A DNA stretch of 32,268 nucleotides from DASPKS01 sp035628035. GTDB taxonomy: Bacteria > Bacteroidota > Rhodothermia > Rhodothermales > Rubricoccaceae. The position numbers and the translations under genes were made by a program. Below the pieces are notes generated by a model. It ran no database searches, was not told where the DNA came from, and saw only the letters and a program-made list of their open reading frames with translations. Of the stretch, positions 24,832-32,268 are shown in pieces. Numbering within the stretch: the first letter of the stretch is position 1; the number at the start of each line of letters is the position of its first letter. The stretch lies in the NCBI GenBank assembly GCA_035628035.1, contig DASPKS010000075.1:1-32268 (forward strand), in the 5' to 3' direction.

Positions 24832-24894
24832 GCGCGTTCGCAACGGCGTAGGCAGCCAGCCGCACGTTCGGCCGTCCCCGATCCCCATGAGCCC

Positions 24895-26085
24895 TCAGCG
24901 CGCCCGGCGCCCGGAGGCTGCGGGGGCGCGCCGGGGGCCGATCTCCGCCGTACCCAGGAGGCCGAGGTAGGCCTCTGTCACCCGCTCCCACGTGTACCGC
25001 GCCCGCACCCGCTCGGCGGCGTATTCAGACAACCGCGCCCGGAGCGCCGGGTCCCCTTCGATCTGCTCGACGCACCCCGCTACGTCGGCGGGGGTGCGGA
25101 AGTAGAGCGCGGCCTCCCCGGCCACCTCCCGGTTGAACACGTTGTCGTGGGCGACGACCGCGTTGTGGCAGCCGAGCGCCTCTAGAAGCGACGGGTTCGT
25201 GCCGCCGACGGAGTGCCCATGGAGGTAGGAGAGGGCGTGGTACCGGAGCGCCCGGAGTTGCTCTGGCTCGTAGACGGTCCCGAGCAGGCGGATGCGCGGG
25301 TCGCGCGCAGCGACCGCCTCCAGCCGGGCGGCGTAGGGAGTCCGTCCGCGTGCGCGGCCGAGCACGGCGAGGACGTGGGCGCTCTTGGAGGCCGCGAACC
25401 CCTCGAGGATCTCGAGCACGTGGTTCTCGGGCTCGAACCGGCACACGACGAGGTGATAACCCCCAGGCGGGAGGCCCCACCCGCTGAGCGGCGCCGGGTC
25501 GGGCGGGGCGTCGAGGACGTACGCGCCGTAGGGGATCACGTCGCACGGGGGGAGGCGGCTGTGCCGGCGCGCGAGCACGTCGCGGATGGCCTCGGCGTCG
25601 GCAATGAGCCGGCTCGGCGTCCACATGCACAGGGCCTCCATGAGCTTGAGGTACGCCCGCGCGAACACGCCGTACTTCGCCCGCGCCCACTCCAGCCCGT
25701 CCATGTTCATCCAGACCCGCGTGCCCCACAGCCGGGGCAGCCAGCAGAACTGCGCCGCCGAGTAGCCGAGGATGTAGAGGGTCCCGAACCGCTTCCGCCC
25801 CCGCCAGATGCAGCGGAGGTCGTGGAGCACCGTCGTGAGCCCTCTCAGATCCGGCGCGGGGACGTACTCCAGCCGAACACCGCGGTAGCTGGACGGCCGG
25901 TCGCCCTGCACGCCCTCGCAGAAGACGGTCACCTCGAAGCCGAGCTCCACCAGCCGCGTGGACAGCTCCTCGGCGAAGGTCTCGAACCCCCCGTAGCGGG
26001 CGGGGATGCCCCGGATCCCGAGGATGGCCAGAGAGCGGGCGCGCTGCGAGGGGTCGCCCCGGAAGCGCGGGCGAAGCCCTTTCAT
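24895..26085 (-). CDS. GT-B glycosyltransferase with DUF1972 N-terminal domain
   Basis: This 396-residue enzyme begins with LAILGIRGIPARYGGFETFA (about residues 18-37), the hallmark of DUF1972, found at the N-terminus of several capsule rhamnosyl- and related glycosyltransferases. Later segments match the GT1/GT4-type donor-binding domain: HLVVCRFEPENHVLEILEGF, RIRLLGTVYEPEQL, and the HGHSVGGTNPSLLEALGCHNA motif with the conserved glutamate. WchF-type members add rhamnose from dTDP-rhamnose, which would suit the rfb genes upstream, but this is inference. It starts 7 bases after the stop of the previous GT4 gene. The longer frame upstream of the ATG is a shadow of that gene. Confidence 0.92.
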   Translation of the reverse strand: MKGLRPRFRGDPSQRARSLAILGIRGIPARYGGFETFAEELSTRLVELGFEVTVFCEGVQGDRPSSYRGVRLEYVPAPDLRGLTTVLHDLRCIWRGRKRFGTLYILGYSAAQFCWLPRLWGTRVWMNMDGLEWARAKYGVFARAYLKLMEALCMWTPSRLIADAEAIRDVLARRHSRLPPCDVIPYGAYVLDAPPDPAPLSGWGLPPGGYHLVVCRFEPENHVLEILEGFAASKSAHVLAVLGRARGRTPYAARLEAVAARDPRIRLLGTVYEPEQLRALRYHALSYLHGHSVGGTNPSLLEALGCHNAVVAHDNVFNREVAGEAALYFRTPADVAGCVEQIEGDPALRARLSEYAAERVRARYTWERVTEAYLGLLGTAEIGPRRAPAASGRRAR

Positions 26086-26092
26086 GCGGCGC

Positions 26093-27340
26093 TCAGGCGG
26101 TGGGGACGGGTGCCGGCTGGGCCTCCGGGCGCGCGCGCGCCACCGCGTCGTACACCGCCCGCACGCGGGCGTAGTGGACCTCGGGGCTGAAGTCGCGCTC
26201 CACGCGCTCGCGGCCGGCCCGCCCCATCTCCGCGGCCTGAACGGGGTGGGCCACGATCCACCGGAGCCGGTCGGCCAGGGCCTCGGCATCGCGGGGGGCG
26301 ACGAGGAACCCGGTCTCGCCATCCTCGACCAGTTCCGGGATGCCGCCGATGCGCGAGCCGATGACGGGCTTCGCGTAGGCCATGGCTTCGAGCACGGCCA
26401 GCGGGCAGTTCTCGTACCACTCGGCCGGGAGCACGCTCGCGACGCTCTCGCGGAGCACCCGCTCGAGCGCCTCCCCCTCCTGGAACCCCAGGAAGCGGAC
26501 GTGGCCCAGTCCGCGCGCCGCTGCAAACGCCTCGAGCGCCGGGCGCGCCCGGCCGTCGCCGACGAGGACGAGGGGGACCTCCGGGGCGAGGGCGGCCGCC
26601 TCGAGCAGCGTGAACAGCCCCTTGACCCGCTCCAGCCGTCCGAAGTACACGACCGGCCCTGAGCGCGACGGCGACGGCGCGATCCGCTCGGTGTCGGCGA
26701 AGTTGTGGACGGTAGTGATGCGGTCGGCCGCCACGTCGTGCTCGATCATCTTCCGCCGGAGGAAGTCGCTCGGCGCGATGAAGTGGGTGACGGTGTCGAC
26801 GTCGCCGAGGCGGCGGGCGAAGTACGCCTCGGCCACGCTGAGGGTAGTCCGCGCCACCGAGCGCTGGTTGCACCGCCGGGGGAGGGCCTGCCAGAACTCC
26901 TTCCCCCCACACGCCTCGCAGATCTCCCCGTTCGAGATGAAGGTGTAAACCGGGCAGAGCAGCTTGTACTCGTGGAGCGTCTGGACGACGGGGAGGCCGG
27001 CCTCCCGGAGCGGCGCCAAGATGGAGGCAGTGAGCTTCCCGTAGTAGACGTGGAGGTGGGCGAGGTCCACCTCCACCTCCGCGAGGAGCCGGCGCATCGC
27101 CGCCCGCGCCGGCTTCGAGTACAGGAACTGCACGGCGTCGCCGAACGCGGGGCGCGTAGTGTTCGGGGCCGGGGGGAAGTACCGCGCCCACGGCGTCGGG
27201 AGGTTGTCCGGGTGCGCCGCCACGAACGGGATCACGCGGTGGCCGTGCCGCTCCAGCAACTGCCCCAGCTCCACGAGGTACCGATCCGATCCCCCGATGA
27301 CGCGGTAGTGGTGGCCGACGTTGAGGACCGTTTGCGACAC
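26093..27340 (-). CDS. GT4 family glycosyltransferase
   Basis: This 415-residue GT-B enzyme opens with LNVGHHYRVIGGSDRYLVELG, the glycine loop of the acceptor domain. Its donor domain shows VVYFGRLERVKGLFTLLEA, LVLVGDGRARPAL, RFLGFQEGEALE, and the E-x7-E motif around SVLPAEWYENCPLAVLEAMAYAKPV. A cysteine motif, CEACGGKEFWQALPRRC (about 149-165), follows HEYKLLCPVYTF. It is shared by one GT4 subgroup and could bind metal or form a disulfide. The start is a GTG giving VSQTVLNVG; the 40 residues the frame could add upstream are Gly/Pro/Ala-rich and overlap the previous gene. There is no Shine-Dalgarno, only a pyrimidine-rich stretch. Confidence 0.92.
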   Translation of the reverse strand: MSQTVLNVGHHYRVIGGSDRYLVELGQLLERHGHRVIPFVAAHPDNLPTPWARYFPPAPNTTRPAFGDAVQFLYSKPARAAMRRLLAEVEVDLAHLHVYYGKLTASILAPLREAGLPVVQTLHEYKLLCPVYTFISNGEICEACGGKEFWQALPRRCNQRSVARTTLSVAEAYFARRLGDVDTVTHFIAPSDFLRRKMIEHDVAADRITTVHNFADTERIAPSPSRSGPVVYFGRLERVKGLFTLLEAAALAPEVPLVLVGDGRARPALEAFAAARGLGHVRFLGFQEGEALERVLRESVASVLPAEWYENCPLAVLEAMAYAKPVIGSRIGGIPELVEDGETGFLVAPRDAEALADRLRWIVAHPVQAAEMGRAGRERVERDFSPEVHYARVRAVYDAVARARPEAQPAPVPTA

Positions 27341-27396
27341 AGTGGGGGGAGGGGCAGAGGGGGCAGCGCCAGCGACGCCGGATGCGGGGCCGGAAG

Positions 27397-28782
27397 TTAA
27401 GACGGGGCCGGGGCCCCCGCCGGGGCCTGCTCCGCTTCCAGCCGGTTCGCGAGCGCCCACGTCAGTGCCACGAGCAGCCAGAGGTAGAAGGCGAACTGGC
27501 GGACCTCGAACGCTTGGTTGATGAAGTTCATCGGGACTGCCGACACCAGCACGTAACGCGCCGACAGCGCCAGCGCACGGGCCTGGGCCGAGGGGGCGTA
27601 CCGGATGCGCTTACGGACCCCCTCCCACAGCCGCCACAGGAAGAACACCAGCAGCCCTACCCCGATGAACCCGTAGTAAAAGACCAAGGCCACCCAGTAC
27701 ACGTCCTCCAAGATGCCCATGAGGACGCCCAGCAGCACGACGGGCACGTCGGAAAAGACGGGGTCGGCGTAGATCCCGCGCACGGCCGACTCGATGTCGG
27801 GCCCGTACCCAAGCATCGGGGTGCTGGTAATCATGCGGGGGACGATGTAGACGGCGATCCCGAGCCGCTGCGTCAGCGCGTTCTCCCGGTAGCGCTCGGT
27901 GAAGATGGCGAGCACCTCGTTCTCCCGCGCCAGCTCGTCGCCGTTCGCAATGACGTACCCGATGCAAAACGGGATCAGGACGAGCGTGGGGAGGATGAGC
28001 CGGCGCCACCCGTGGATGTAGACCTGGTGCATCGCTATGAGTGTGACGCCGACCAGGAAGGCGATCCGGGAGCCGGAGAAGTACATGCAGGCGAGCGCCG
28101 CCACGGCCCCCCCCGCGTAGTGCATCTTCCGCCCGCTCATCTGCACGAGCCACACGGCCAGCCCCGTGAGCAGGAAGAACCCGTAGGCGATGTTGTGCCC
28201 CATCGTCCCTGAGATGTACCGTTCCTGGCCGGGCCGCGCGCTCGTGAACGAGTACTCGATGCCGCCGGGCCCTTCGATCTCCCCCATGACCCTGAAGAAC
28301 GACCGCACCGGGGAGCCCCCTACCACCCCCAGCAGCCCGATCGCGATCTGGACCGCGAAGATGAGGAGGAACGCGCGGAGGACCCGCTGTACGTCTTCGC
28401 CGGTCAGCCCCAGCGCGGGGATGGAATAGAGGAGGGTGGCATGGCGGAGCTGCGCCTTCACGTTGAGCGCGCTCTCGATGGGGTCGCCGTCGTTGAGGGT
28501 GATCGAGAGCGCCACGATACCCAAGAAGCCCCCGAGCGCCCAGTCGGCCCCTCCGCCGAGGCGGGGGGTCCGACCACACATCGTGAGGCGCAGGCCCACG
28601 GCGACCAGCGCGAGGAGCAGCACGAGCGCGTCAGACCCTTGCCGGGAAATGGCGAAAAACTCGCCCGAGGGACTCACGCGGCTCAGCAAGAAGTCCTCCA
28701 TCGGGAGGTACACCACGAGGAACACCAGCAGGCGACGCCCGAAGGTGCGGAGGGAGAACGGCAGGGGGGCAGTGACTTCCAC
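27397..28782 (-). CDS. O-antigen polymerase/ligase-like membrane protein
   Basis: This hydrophobic protein of about 461 residues has roughly ten to twelve membrane helices, for example LLVFLVVYLPM, ALVLLLALVAVGLRL, LIFAVQIAIGLLGVV and FFLLTGLAVWLVQM. A large loop between the last third's helices contains RLGIAVYIVPRMITSTPMLGYGPDIES. That arginine and the G-x-G-x-D-type motif are typical of Wzy/WaaL-type proteins. It would polymerise lipid-linked repeat units or ligate glycan in the periplasm. Sequence alone does not tell polymerase from ligase. No ATG is available: a TTG at 28803 or the GTG at 28782 are the candidates, and I use the GTG. It sits between rfbD and the GT4 gene. Confidence 0.8.
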   Translation of the reverse strand: MEVTAPLPFSLRTFGRRLLVFLVVYLPMEDFLLSRVSPSGEFFAISRQGSDALVLLLALVAVGLRLTMCGRTPRLGGGADWALGGFLGIVALSITLNDGDPIESALNVKAQLRHATLLYSIPALGLTGEDVQRVLRAFLLIFAVQIAIGLLGVVGGSPVRSFFRVMGEIEGPGGIEYSFTSARPGQERYISGTMGHNIAYGFFLLTGLAVWLVQMSGRKMHYAGGAVAALACMYFSGSRIAFLVGVTLIAMHQVYIHGWRRLILPTLVLIPFCIGYVIANGDELARENEVLAIFTERYRENALTQRLGIAVYIVPRMITSTPMLGYGPDIESAVRGIYADPVFSDVPVVLLGVLMGILEDVYWVALVFYYGFIGVGLLVFFLWRLWEGVRKRIRYAPSAQARALALSARYVLVSAVPMNFINQAFEVRQFAFYLWLLVALTWALANRLEAEQAPAGAPAPS

Positions 28783-28804
28783 GGAGCCGGTAGGGAGCGG
28801 CAAG

Positions 28805-29692
28805 CTACGGCCGCCCTCCGGCGAGCAAGGCAGCCACGACCTCGGGCAGGGCCTCCCGCCATGCCGGCGGCGTCAGCCCGAACGCGCGCGCGGTGCGGCG
28901 CGTGTCGAGGACGGCGTAGGCCGGGCGTGGCGCCGGGGTGGGGTAGTCCGCCGTGGTTATGGGCTCTACGTGCGTCGCCACGAGGGGCCCATGCCGACGG
29001 GCCTCCGCCGCGATGGCCTCTGCGAAGCGGTGCCACGTCGTGGGAGGGGTACCGGCGACGTGGTAGGTACCCCACCGCGCTGGCGGTTCGGCGAGCTGAC
29101 GGGCGATGGTCAACGCGGCCTCGGCGGCACCGCGGGCCGGGGTGGGGCAGCCCTCCTGGTCCGCCACCACGCGGAGCACCTCCCGTTCGCGGGCGAGGCG
29201 GAGCATCGTCCGCACGAAGTTGTGCCCGTGCCCGGCGAAGACCCACGCCGTGCGGAGGATCACGTGGCGGTCGAGCACGGCGCGGACGGCCTCCTCCCCT
29301 TCCCACTTGCTCCGGCCGTAGACGCCGAGCGGGTTCGGCGGATCGTCCTCCGTGTAGGGTGTCCTCTTCGTGCCGTCGAAGACGTAGTCGGTCGAGAAGT
29401 GGATGAGGGGGATGCCGTGCGCGGCGCAGGCCGAAGCGAGGGCGGCGACGCCGTCGCGGTTGATGGCGAAGGCCACTTCCGGCTCGGTCTCTGCGCGGTC
29501 CACCGCCGTGTAGGCGGCGGCGTTGATGACCACGTCGGGCTCCACGCCCCCGATGGCCCGGCGGACGGCCCCCGCGTCGGCCACGTCGAGCGCGGCGTGG
29601 CCGAGCCCGGTGGCTTCGACGCCGAAGGCGGGCGCCCGCTCGACCAGCTCGTGCCCGATCTGGCCGCCCGCGCCGGTAACGAGCACACGCAT
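28805..29692 (-). CDS. rfbD: dTDP-4-dehydrorhamnose reductase
   Basis: This 295-residue NADPH-dependent SDR makes the last step to dTDP-L-rhamnose. It shows the Rossmann motif VTGAGGQIGHEL (5-16), LDVADAGAV, INAAAYTAVDRAE, the STDYVFDGTKRTPY segment, and the Y-x3-K pair in GVYGRSKWEGE. It also has LRTAWVFAGHGHNFVRTM, a strongly conserved RmlD stretch, and the substrate-binding VADQEGCPTPA. Its length matches the family. It starts 6 bases after the rfbC stop, so the genes are clearly co-transcribed. rfbD is also called rmlD. Confidence 0.95.
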   Translation of the reverse strand: MRVLVTGAGGQIGHELVERAPAFGVEATGLGHAALDVADAGAVRRAIGGVEPDVVINAAAYTAVDRAETEPEVAFAINRDGVAALASACAAHGIPLIHFSTDYVFDGTKRTPYTEDDPPNPLGVYGRSKWEGEEAVRAVLDRHVILRTAWVFAGHGHNFVRTMLRLAREREVLRVVADQEGCPTPARGAAEAALTIARQLAEPPARWGTYHVAGTPPTTWHRFAEAIAAEARRHGPLVATHVEPITTADYPTPAPRPAYAVLDTRRTARAFGLTPPAWREALPEVVAALLAGGRP

Positions 29693-29698
29693 CGCGGC

Positions 29699-30280
29699 TC
29701 AGCGCGCGGGAGCCGTGGCCGGCGCCGCCGATACGGCCGGCAGCCCCTGCGGGCCGAGGTCCCGGAGGAGCGGCAGCGCGCGGTCCTTGTCCGAGAGCAT
29801 CGGGGCTTCGATGGGCCACGCGACGGCGAGGTCAGGGTCGTCCCACCGCACGCCGCCCTCGTCCGTCGGGTCGTAGTAAGCCGTGCACTTGTAGAGGAAG
29901 TCCGCTTCGTCCGTGAGCACGCAGAACCCGTGGGCGAAGCCCGGCGGCACCCACAACTGGCGGTGGTTCTCGCCCGAGAGCTCGACGCCGATCCACTGAC
30001 CGAAGTGGGCCGAGCCCGGCCGCACGTCCACGACGACGTCGAACACCGCCCCGCGCACGACTTGGACGAGCTTCCCCTGCGGCCGCCTCCTCTGGAAGTG
30101 GAGCCCGCGGAGCGTGCCCCACCGCGAGTGGGAGTGGTTGTCCTGCACGAACGTCGCCTCGACGCCGGCCTCTCGGTAGCGCGCGGCGTGATACGTCTCC
30201 AGGAAGTACCCCCGCGCGTCGCCGAACACGCGCGGCTCCAGGAGGAGCACGCCGGGGAGTGCGGTCTCGGTGGTGGTCAT
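29699..30280 (-). CDS. rfbC: dTDP-4-dehydrorhamnose 3,5-epimerase
   Basis: This 193-residue cupin-fold epimerase acts on dTDP-4-keto-6-deoxyglucose at C3 and C5. Family motifs are LLEPRVFGDARGYFLETYH (16-34), FVQDNHSHSRWGTLRGLHFQ with the catalytic histidine in RGLHFQ, and GKLVQVVRGAVFDVVVDVR. After these come WVPPGFAHGFCVLTDEADFLYKCTAYY and the catalytic tyrosine region. The C-terminal 15 residues are alanine- and proline-rich and not part of the fold. The correct start is the ATG at 30280; the longer frame upstream is antisense-like shadow of rfbA. It lies 11 bases after rfbA and 6 before rfbD. Confidence 0.95.
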   Translation of the reverse strand: MTTTETALPGVLLLEPRVFGDARGYFLETYHAARYREAGVEATFVQDNHSHSRWGTLRGLHFQRRRPQGKLVQVVRGAVFDVVVDVRPGSAHFGQWIGVELSGENHRQLWVPPGFAHGFCVLTDEADFLYKCTAYYDPTDEGGVRWDDPDLAVAWPIEAPMLSDKDRALPLLRDLGPQGLPAVSAAPATAPAR

Positions 30281-30291
30281 AGGCGCGAGGC

Positions 30292-31179
30292 TCAGGGCTC
30301 GACCAGCCGCGCCTCCTGCTCCAGCAGGCGCAGGAGGTAGGCGCCGTACTGGCTCTTGGCGAGGGGCCGCGCGAGCGCCTCCAGCTCGGCCGCCGTGATG
30401 TAGCCCATCCGGTAGGCCACTTCCTCCGGGCACGCGATCTTCAGCCCCTGCCGGCTCTCGACGACCTCGACGAAGTTGGCGGCTTCCAGCAGCGACTCGT
30501 GCGTGCCGGTGTCGAGCCACGCCGTCCCCCGCCCGAGCCGCTCGACGCGGAGCTGCCCGCGCCCGAGGTAGGCCCGGTTTACGTCGGTGATCTCCAGCTC
30601 GCCCCGCGCCGACGGCCGGAGCGCTTTCGCGACGTCGACCACCTGCGCGTCGTAGAAGTAGAGCCCCGTCACGGCATAGTTCGACTTCGGGTGGGCGGGC
30701 TTCTCCTCGATGCTCACCGCGTGGCCGGCGTCGTCGAACTCTACGACGCCGTAGCGCTCGGGGTCGGAGACGTAGTAGCCGAAGACGGTCGCCCCCGTGG
30801 TCTGCTGGGCGGCGTGCTGGAGCCGCTCGGTGAGCCCCTGCCCGTAGAAGATGTTGTCGCCGAGCACGAGGGCCACGCCGTCGCCCCCGATGAAGTCCTC
30901 CCCGATGAGGAACGCCTCGGCGATGCCGTTGGGCGCGGCCTGCTCGGCGTAGGCGAACGAGAGCCCCCACCGCGCGCCGTCGCCGAGGAGGCGGCGGAAG
31001 TGCGGGAGGTCGTCGGGCGTCGAGATGACGAGGATCTCGCGGAGGCCCGCGAGCATCAACGTGCTCAGCGGGTAGTACACCATCGGCTTGTCGTAGACCG
31101 GCATGAGCTGCTTGCTGAAGCAGAGCGTCAGCGGGTGCAGCCGGGTGCCGGAGCCGCCGGCGAGGATGATGCCTTTCAT
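30292..31179 (-). CDS. rfbA: Glucose-1-phosphate thymidylyltransferase (short RmlA)
   Basis: This 295-residue enzyme makes dTDP-glucose from dTTP and glucose 1-phosphate, the entry step for dTDP-rhamnose. It shows IILAGGSGTRLHPLT (4-18), SKQLMPVYDKPMVYYPLSTLM, ALVLGDNIFYGQGL with the metal-binding aspartate, VSIEEKPAHPKSNYAVTGLYFYD, and TAWLDTGTHESLLEA. Its length and motifs are those of the tetrameric short RmlA, unlike the long beta-helix enzyme at 13577-14581. Neighbours are the UDP-glucuronate decarboxylase upstream (26 bases) and rfbC downstream. The dehydratase rfbB, which completes this pathway, is not in the window. Confidence 0.96.
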   Translation of the reverse strand: MKGIILAGGSGTRLHPLTLCFSKQLMPVYDKPMVYYPLSTLMLAGLREILVISTPDDLPHFRRLLGDGARWGLSFAYAEQAAPNGIAEAFLIGEDFIGGDGVALVLGDNIFYGQGLTERLQHAAQQTTGATVFGYYVSDPERYGVVEFDDAGHAVSIEEKPAHPKSNYAVTGLYFYDAQVVDVAKALRPSARGELEITDVNRAYLGRGQLRVERLGRGTAWLDTGTHESLLEAANFVEVVESRQGLKIACPEEVAYRMGYITAAELEALARPLAKSQYGAYLLRLLEQEARLVEP

Positions 31180-31205
31180 GCGGGCGGGAGGACGTCGGGC
31201 GGGGG

Positions 31206-32153
31206 TCAGGCGGGGACGCCGAGCCGGGCCTGAAAGTACGCGACGGTGCGGGCGAGCCCTTCGCGGCGCGGCACGCGGGGCTCCCAGCCGAGCACGCGGC
31301 GCGCCTTCGTGATGTCGGGCTGGCGCACCTTCGGGTCGTCGGCCGGCAGGGGCTCCTCCACGATGGGGCTCGGTGAGCCGGTGAGCGTGAGGATCTCCTC
31401 GGCGAAGGCGCGGATCGTCGTCTCCTCGGGGTTGCCGACGTTCGTCGGCTCCGTCTCGCCCGACATCAGCAGCCGGTAGATCCCCTCAACGAGGTCGTCG
31501 ACGTAGCAGAACGAGCGCGTCTGGGAGCCGTCGCCGTAGACGGTGAGGGGCTCGCCGCGGAGGGCCTGGTTGATGAAGTTGGAGACGACGCGGCCGTCGT
31601 TCGGTCGCATCCGCGGGCCGTACGTGTTGAAGATGCGGACGATGCGGGTGTCGACGCCGTGGTGGCGGTGGTACGCCATCGTGAGCGCCTCGGCGAAGCG
31701 CTTGGCCTCGTCGTACACGCTGCGCGGGCCCACCGAGCTCACGTTCCCCCAGTAGTCCTCGCGCTGCGGGTGCACGAGCGGGTCGCCGTACGTCTCCGAC
31801 GTGGAGGCCAGCAGGAAGCGGCATCCCTTGGCCCTGGCCAGCCCGAGCGCGTAGAGCGTGCCCAGCGACCCGACCTTGAGCGTCTGGATCGGGAGCTCGA
31901 GGTAGTCGATGGGGCTCGCGGGGCTCGCGAAGTGCAGCACGGCGTCCACGGGCCCGTCCACGTGGATGTAGTCCGTGACGTCGTGCATGAGGAACCGGAA
32001 GGCGTCGCCGCGCCCCAGGAGGTGCGCGATGTTCGAGGCGCTGCCGGTCAGCAGGTTGTCGATGGCCACGACGCGATCGCCGCGGCCCACGAGCCGATCC
32101 GAGAGATGCGATCCGATGAACCCGGCGCCGCCGGTGATGACGACGCGGGCCAC
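31206..32153 (-). CDS. UDP-glucuronate decarboxylase (UDP-xylose synthase)
   Basis: This 315-residue extended SDR converts UDP-glucuronate to UDP-xylose with bound NAD. It starts at a GTG giving VARVVITGGAGFIGSHL. UXS-specific segments are HFASPASPIDYLELPIQTLKV, the STSETYGDPLVHPQREDYWG stretch, GPRSVYDEAKRFAEALTMAY with the Y-x3-K pair, and YGPRMRPNDGRVVSNFI. Also present are SQTRSFCYVDDLVEGIYRL and the C-terminal DDPKVRQPDITKARRVLGWEP. These distinguish it from dTDP-glucose 4,6-dehydratase (RfbB) and GalE. No ATG fits the family N-terminus; the extra residues of the longer frame are shadow. It heads the visible minus-strand polysaccharide run. Confidence 0.93.
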   Translation of the reverse strand: MARVVITGGAGFIGSHLSDRLVGRGDRVVAIDNLLTGSASNIAHLLGRGDAFRFLMHDVTDYIHVDGPVDAVLHFASPASPIDYLELPIQTLKVGSLGTLYALGLARAKGCRFLLASTSETYGDPLVHPQREDYWGNVSSVGPRSVYDEAKRFAEALTMAYHRHHGVDTRIVRIFNTYGPRMRPNDGRVVSNFINQALRGEPLTVYGDGSQTRSFCYVDDLVEGIYRLLMSGETEPTNVGNPEETTIRAFAEEILTLTGSPSPIVEEPLPADDPKVRQPDITKARRVLGWEPRVPRREGLARTVAYFQARLGVPA

Positions 32154-32160
32154 GCGCGCC

Positions 32161-32268
32161 CTACTCTTCCTCGTCCGCGGCGGCCTCGTCGGCCTCGGCC
32201 TCCAGCCCGGCGAGCGGGTCGGCATCCTGGCCGGCACCAACTGGTACTTCGTCGCCACCTACCTCGCC
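32161..32268 (-). CDS. Partial gene with acidic C-terminal tail
   Basis: The minus-strand frame open at the right edge encodes 35 residues rich in D, E, A and G, ending in LEAEADEAAADEEE and a TAG stop 7 bases before the GTG start of the UDP-glucuronate decarboxylase. The spacing fits an upstream gene in the same operon, and acidic tails occur elsewhere in this window (EEEE at the end of the exonuclease fusion). About a quarter of its codons are A/T-ending, more than is usual here. The opposite strand also has an open, GC3-rich frame (see findings), so the strand is not certain. The protein's identity cannot be told from its tail. Confidence 0.4.
   Translation of the reverse strand, partial: GEVGGDEVPVGAGQDADPLAGLEAEADEAAADEEE

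Noticed and set aside
29699..30970. 423-residue minus-strand frame covering rfbC
   Set aside because: Only the part from the ATG at 30280 matches RfbC. The upstream part is an out-of-frame shadow of rfbA.

Overview
This is high-GC, GC3-rich bacterial DNA with tightly packed genes. Several markers point to the Bacteroidota/Rhodothermota side of bacteria. They are a type IX secretion (T9SS) C-terminal sorting domain, a DUF4783 protein, an NtrY-like kinase, a Wzi-type capsule protein, and start codons with almost no recognisable Shine-Dalgarno sequence. A marine member of Rhodothermales (Rubricoccaceae-like) is my best guess. This is inferred from protein features alone; there is no rRNA gene in the window.

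Left part (1-17.6 kb), mostly housekeeping: a short hypothetical ORF and a GNAT acetyltransferase; a DnaQ-type exonuclease fused to a UvrC/Cho-like GIY-YIG nuclease; a secreted alkaline phosphatase; malate dehydrogenase with a good terminator followed by an unexplained array of nine 21-bp repeats; a T9SS cargo protein; a very large polytopic NtrY-like histidine kinase behind a DUF4783 protein; mutS2 behind a sugar nucleotidyltransferase; an OmpA-family lipoprotein; a LOG/TIGR00730 protein; a periplasmic TPR protein; and a 46-residue membrane protein.

Right part (17.6-32.2 kb), a surface polysaccharide locus in two converging blocks. The plus-strand block (17665-23425) encodes a left-handed beta-helix acyltransferase, a DegT-type sugar aminotransferase, a GT2 glycosyltransferase, a Gfo/Idh/MocA sugar dehydrogenase and a Wzi-like outer-membrane protein. 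The first, second and fourth form a recognisable set for making an N-acylated 3-amino sugar nucleotide. The minus-strand block, read from the right edge, encodes UDP-glucuronate decarboxylase (UDP-xylose), RfbA, RfbC and RfbD (dTDP-rhamnose, but no rfbB here), an O-antigen-polymerase/ligase-like membrane protein, two GT-B glycosyltransferases and a WecA-like polyprenyl-phosphate sugar-phosphate transferase. Together they suggest a lipid-linked heteropolysaccharide containing rhamnose, xylose and an amino sugar, exported to the surface. The flippase, Wza/Wzc exporters and rfbB are not in the window.

No tRNA, rRNA, CRISPR array, insertion sequence or prophage was seen. I did not find a clear previously undescribed defence or mobile system. 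The most unusual items are the 21-bp repeat array, two period-7 repeat patches (one forming the C-terminal tail of a dehydrogenase), the exonuclease/UvrC fusion and the giant kinase.
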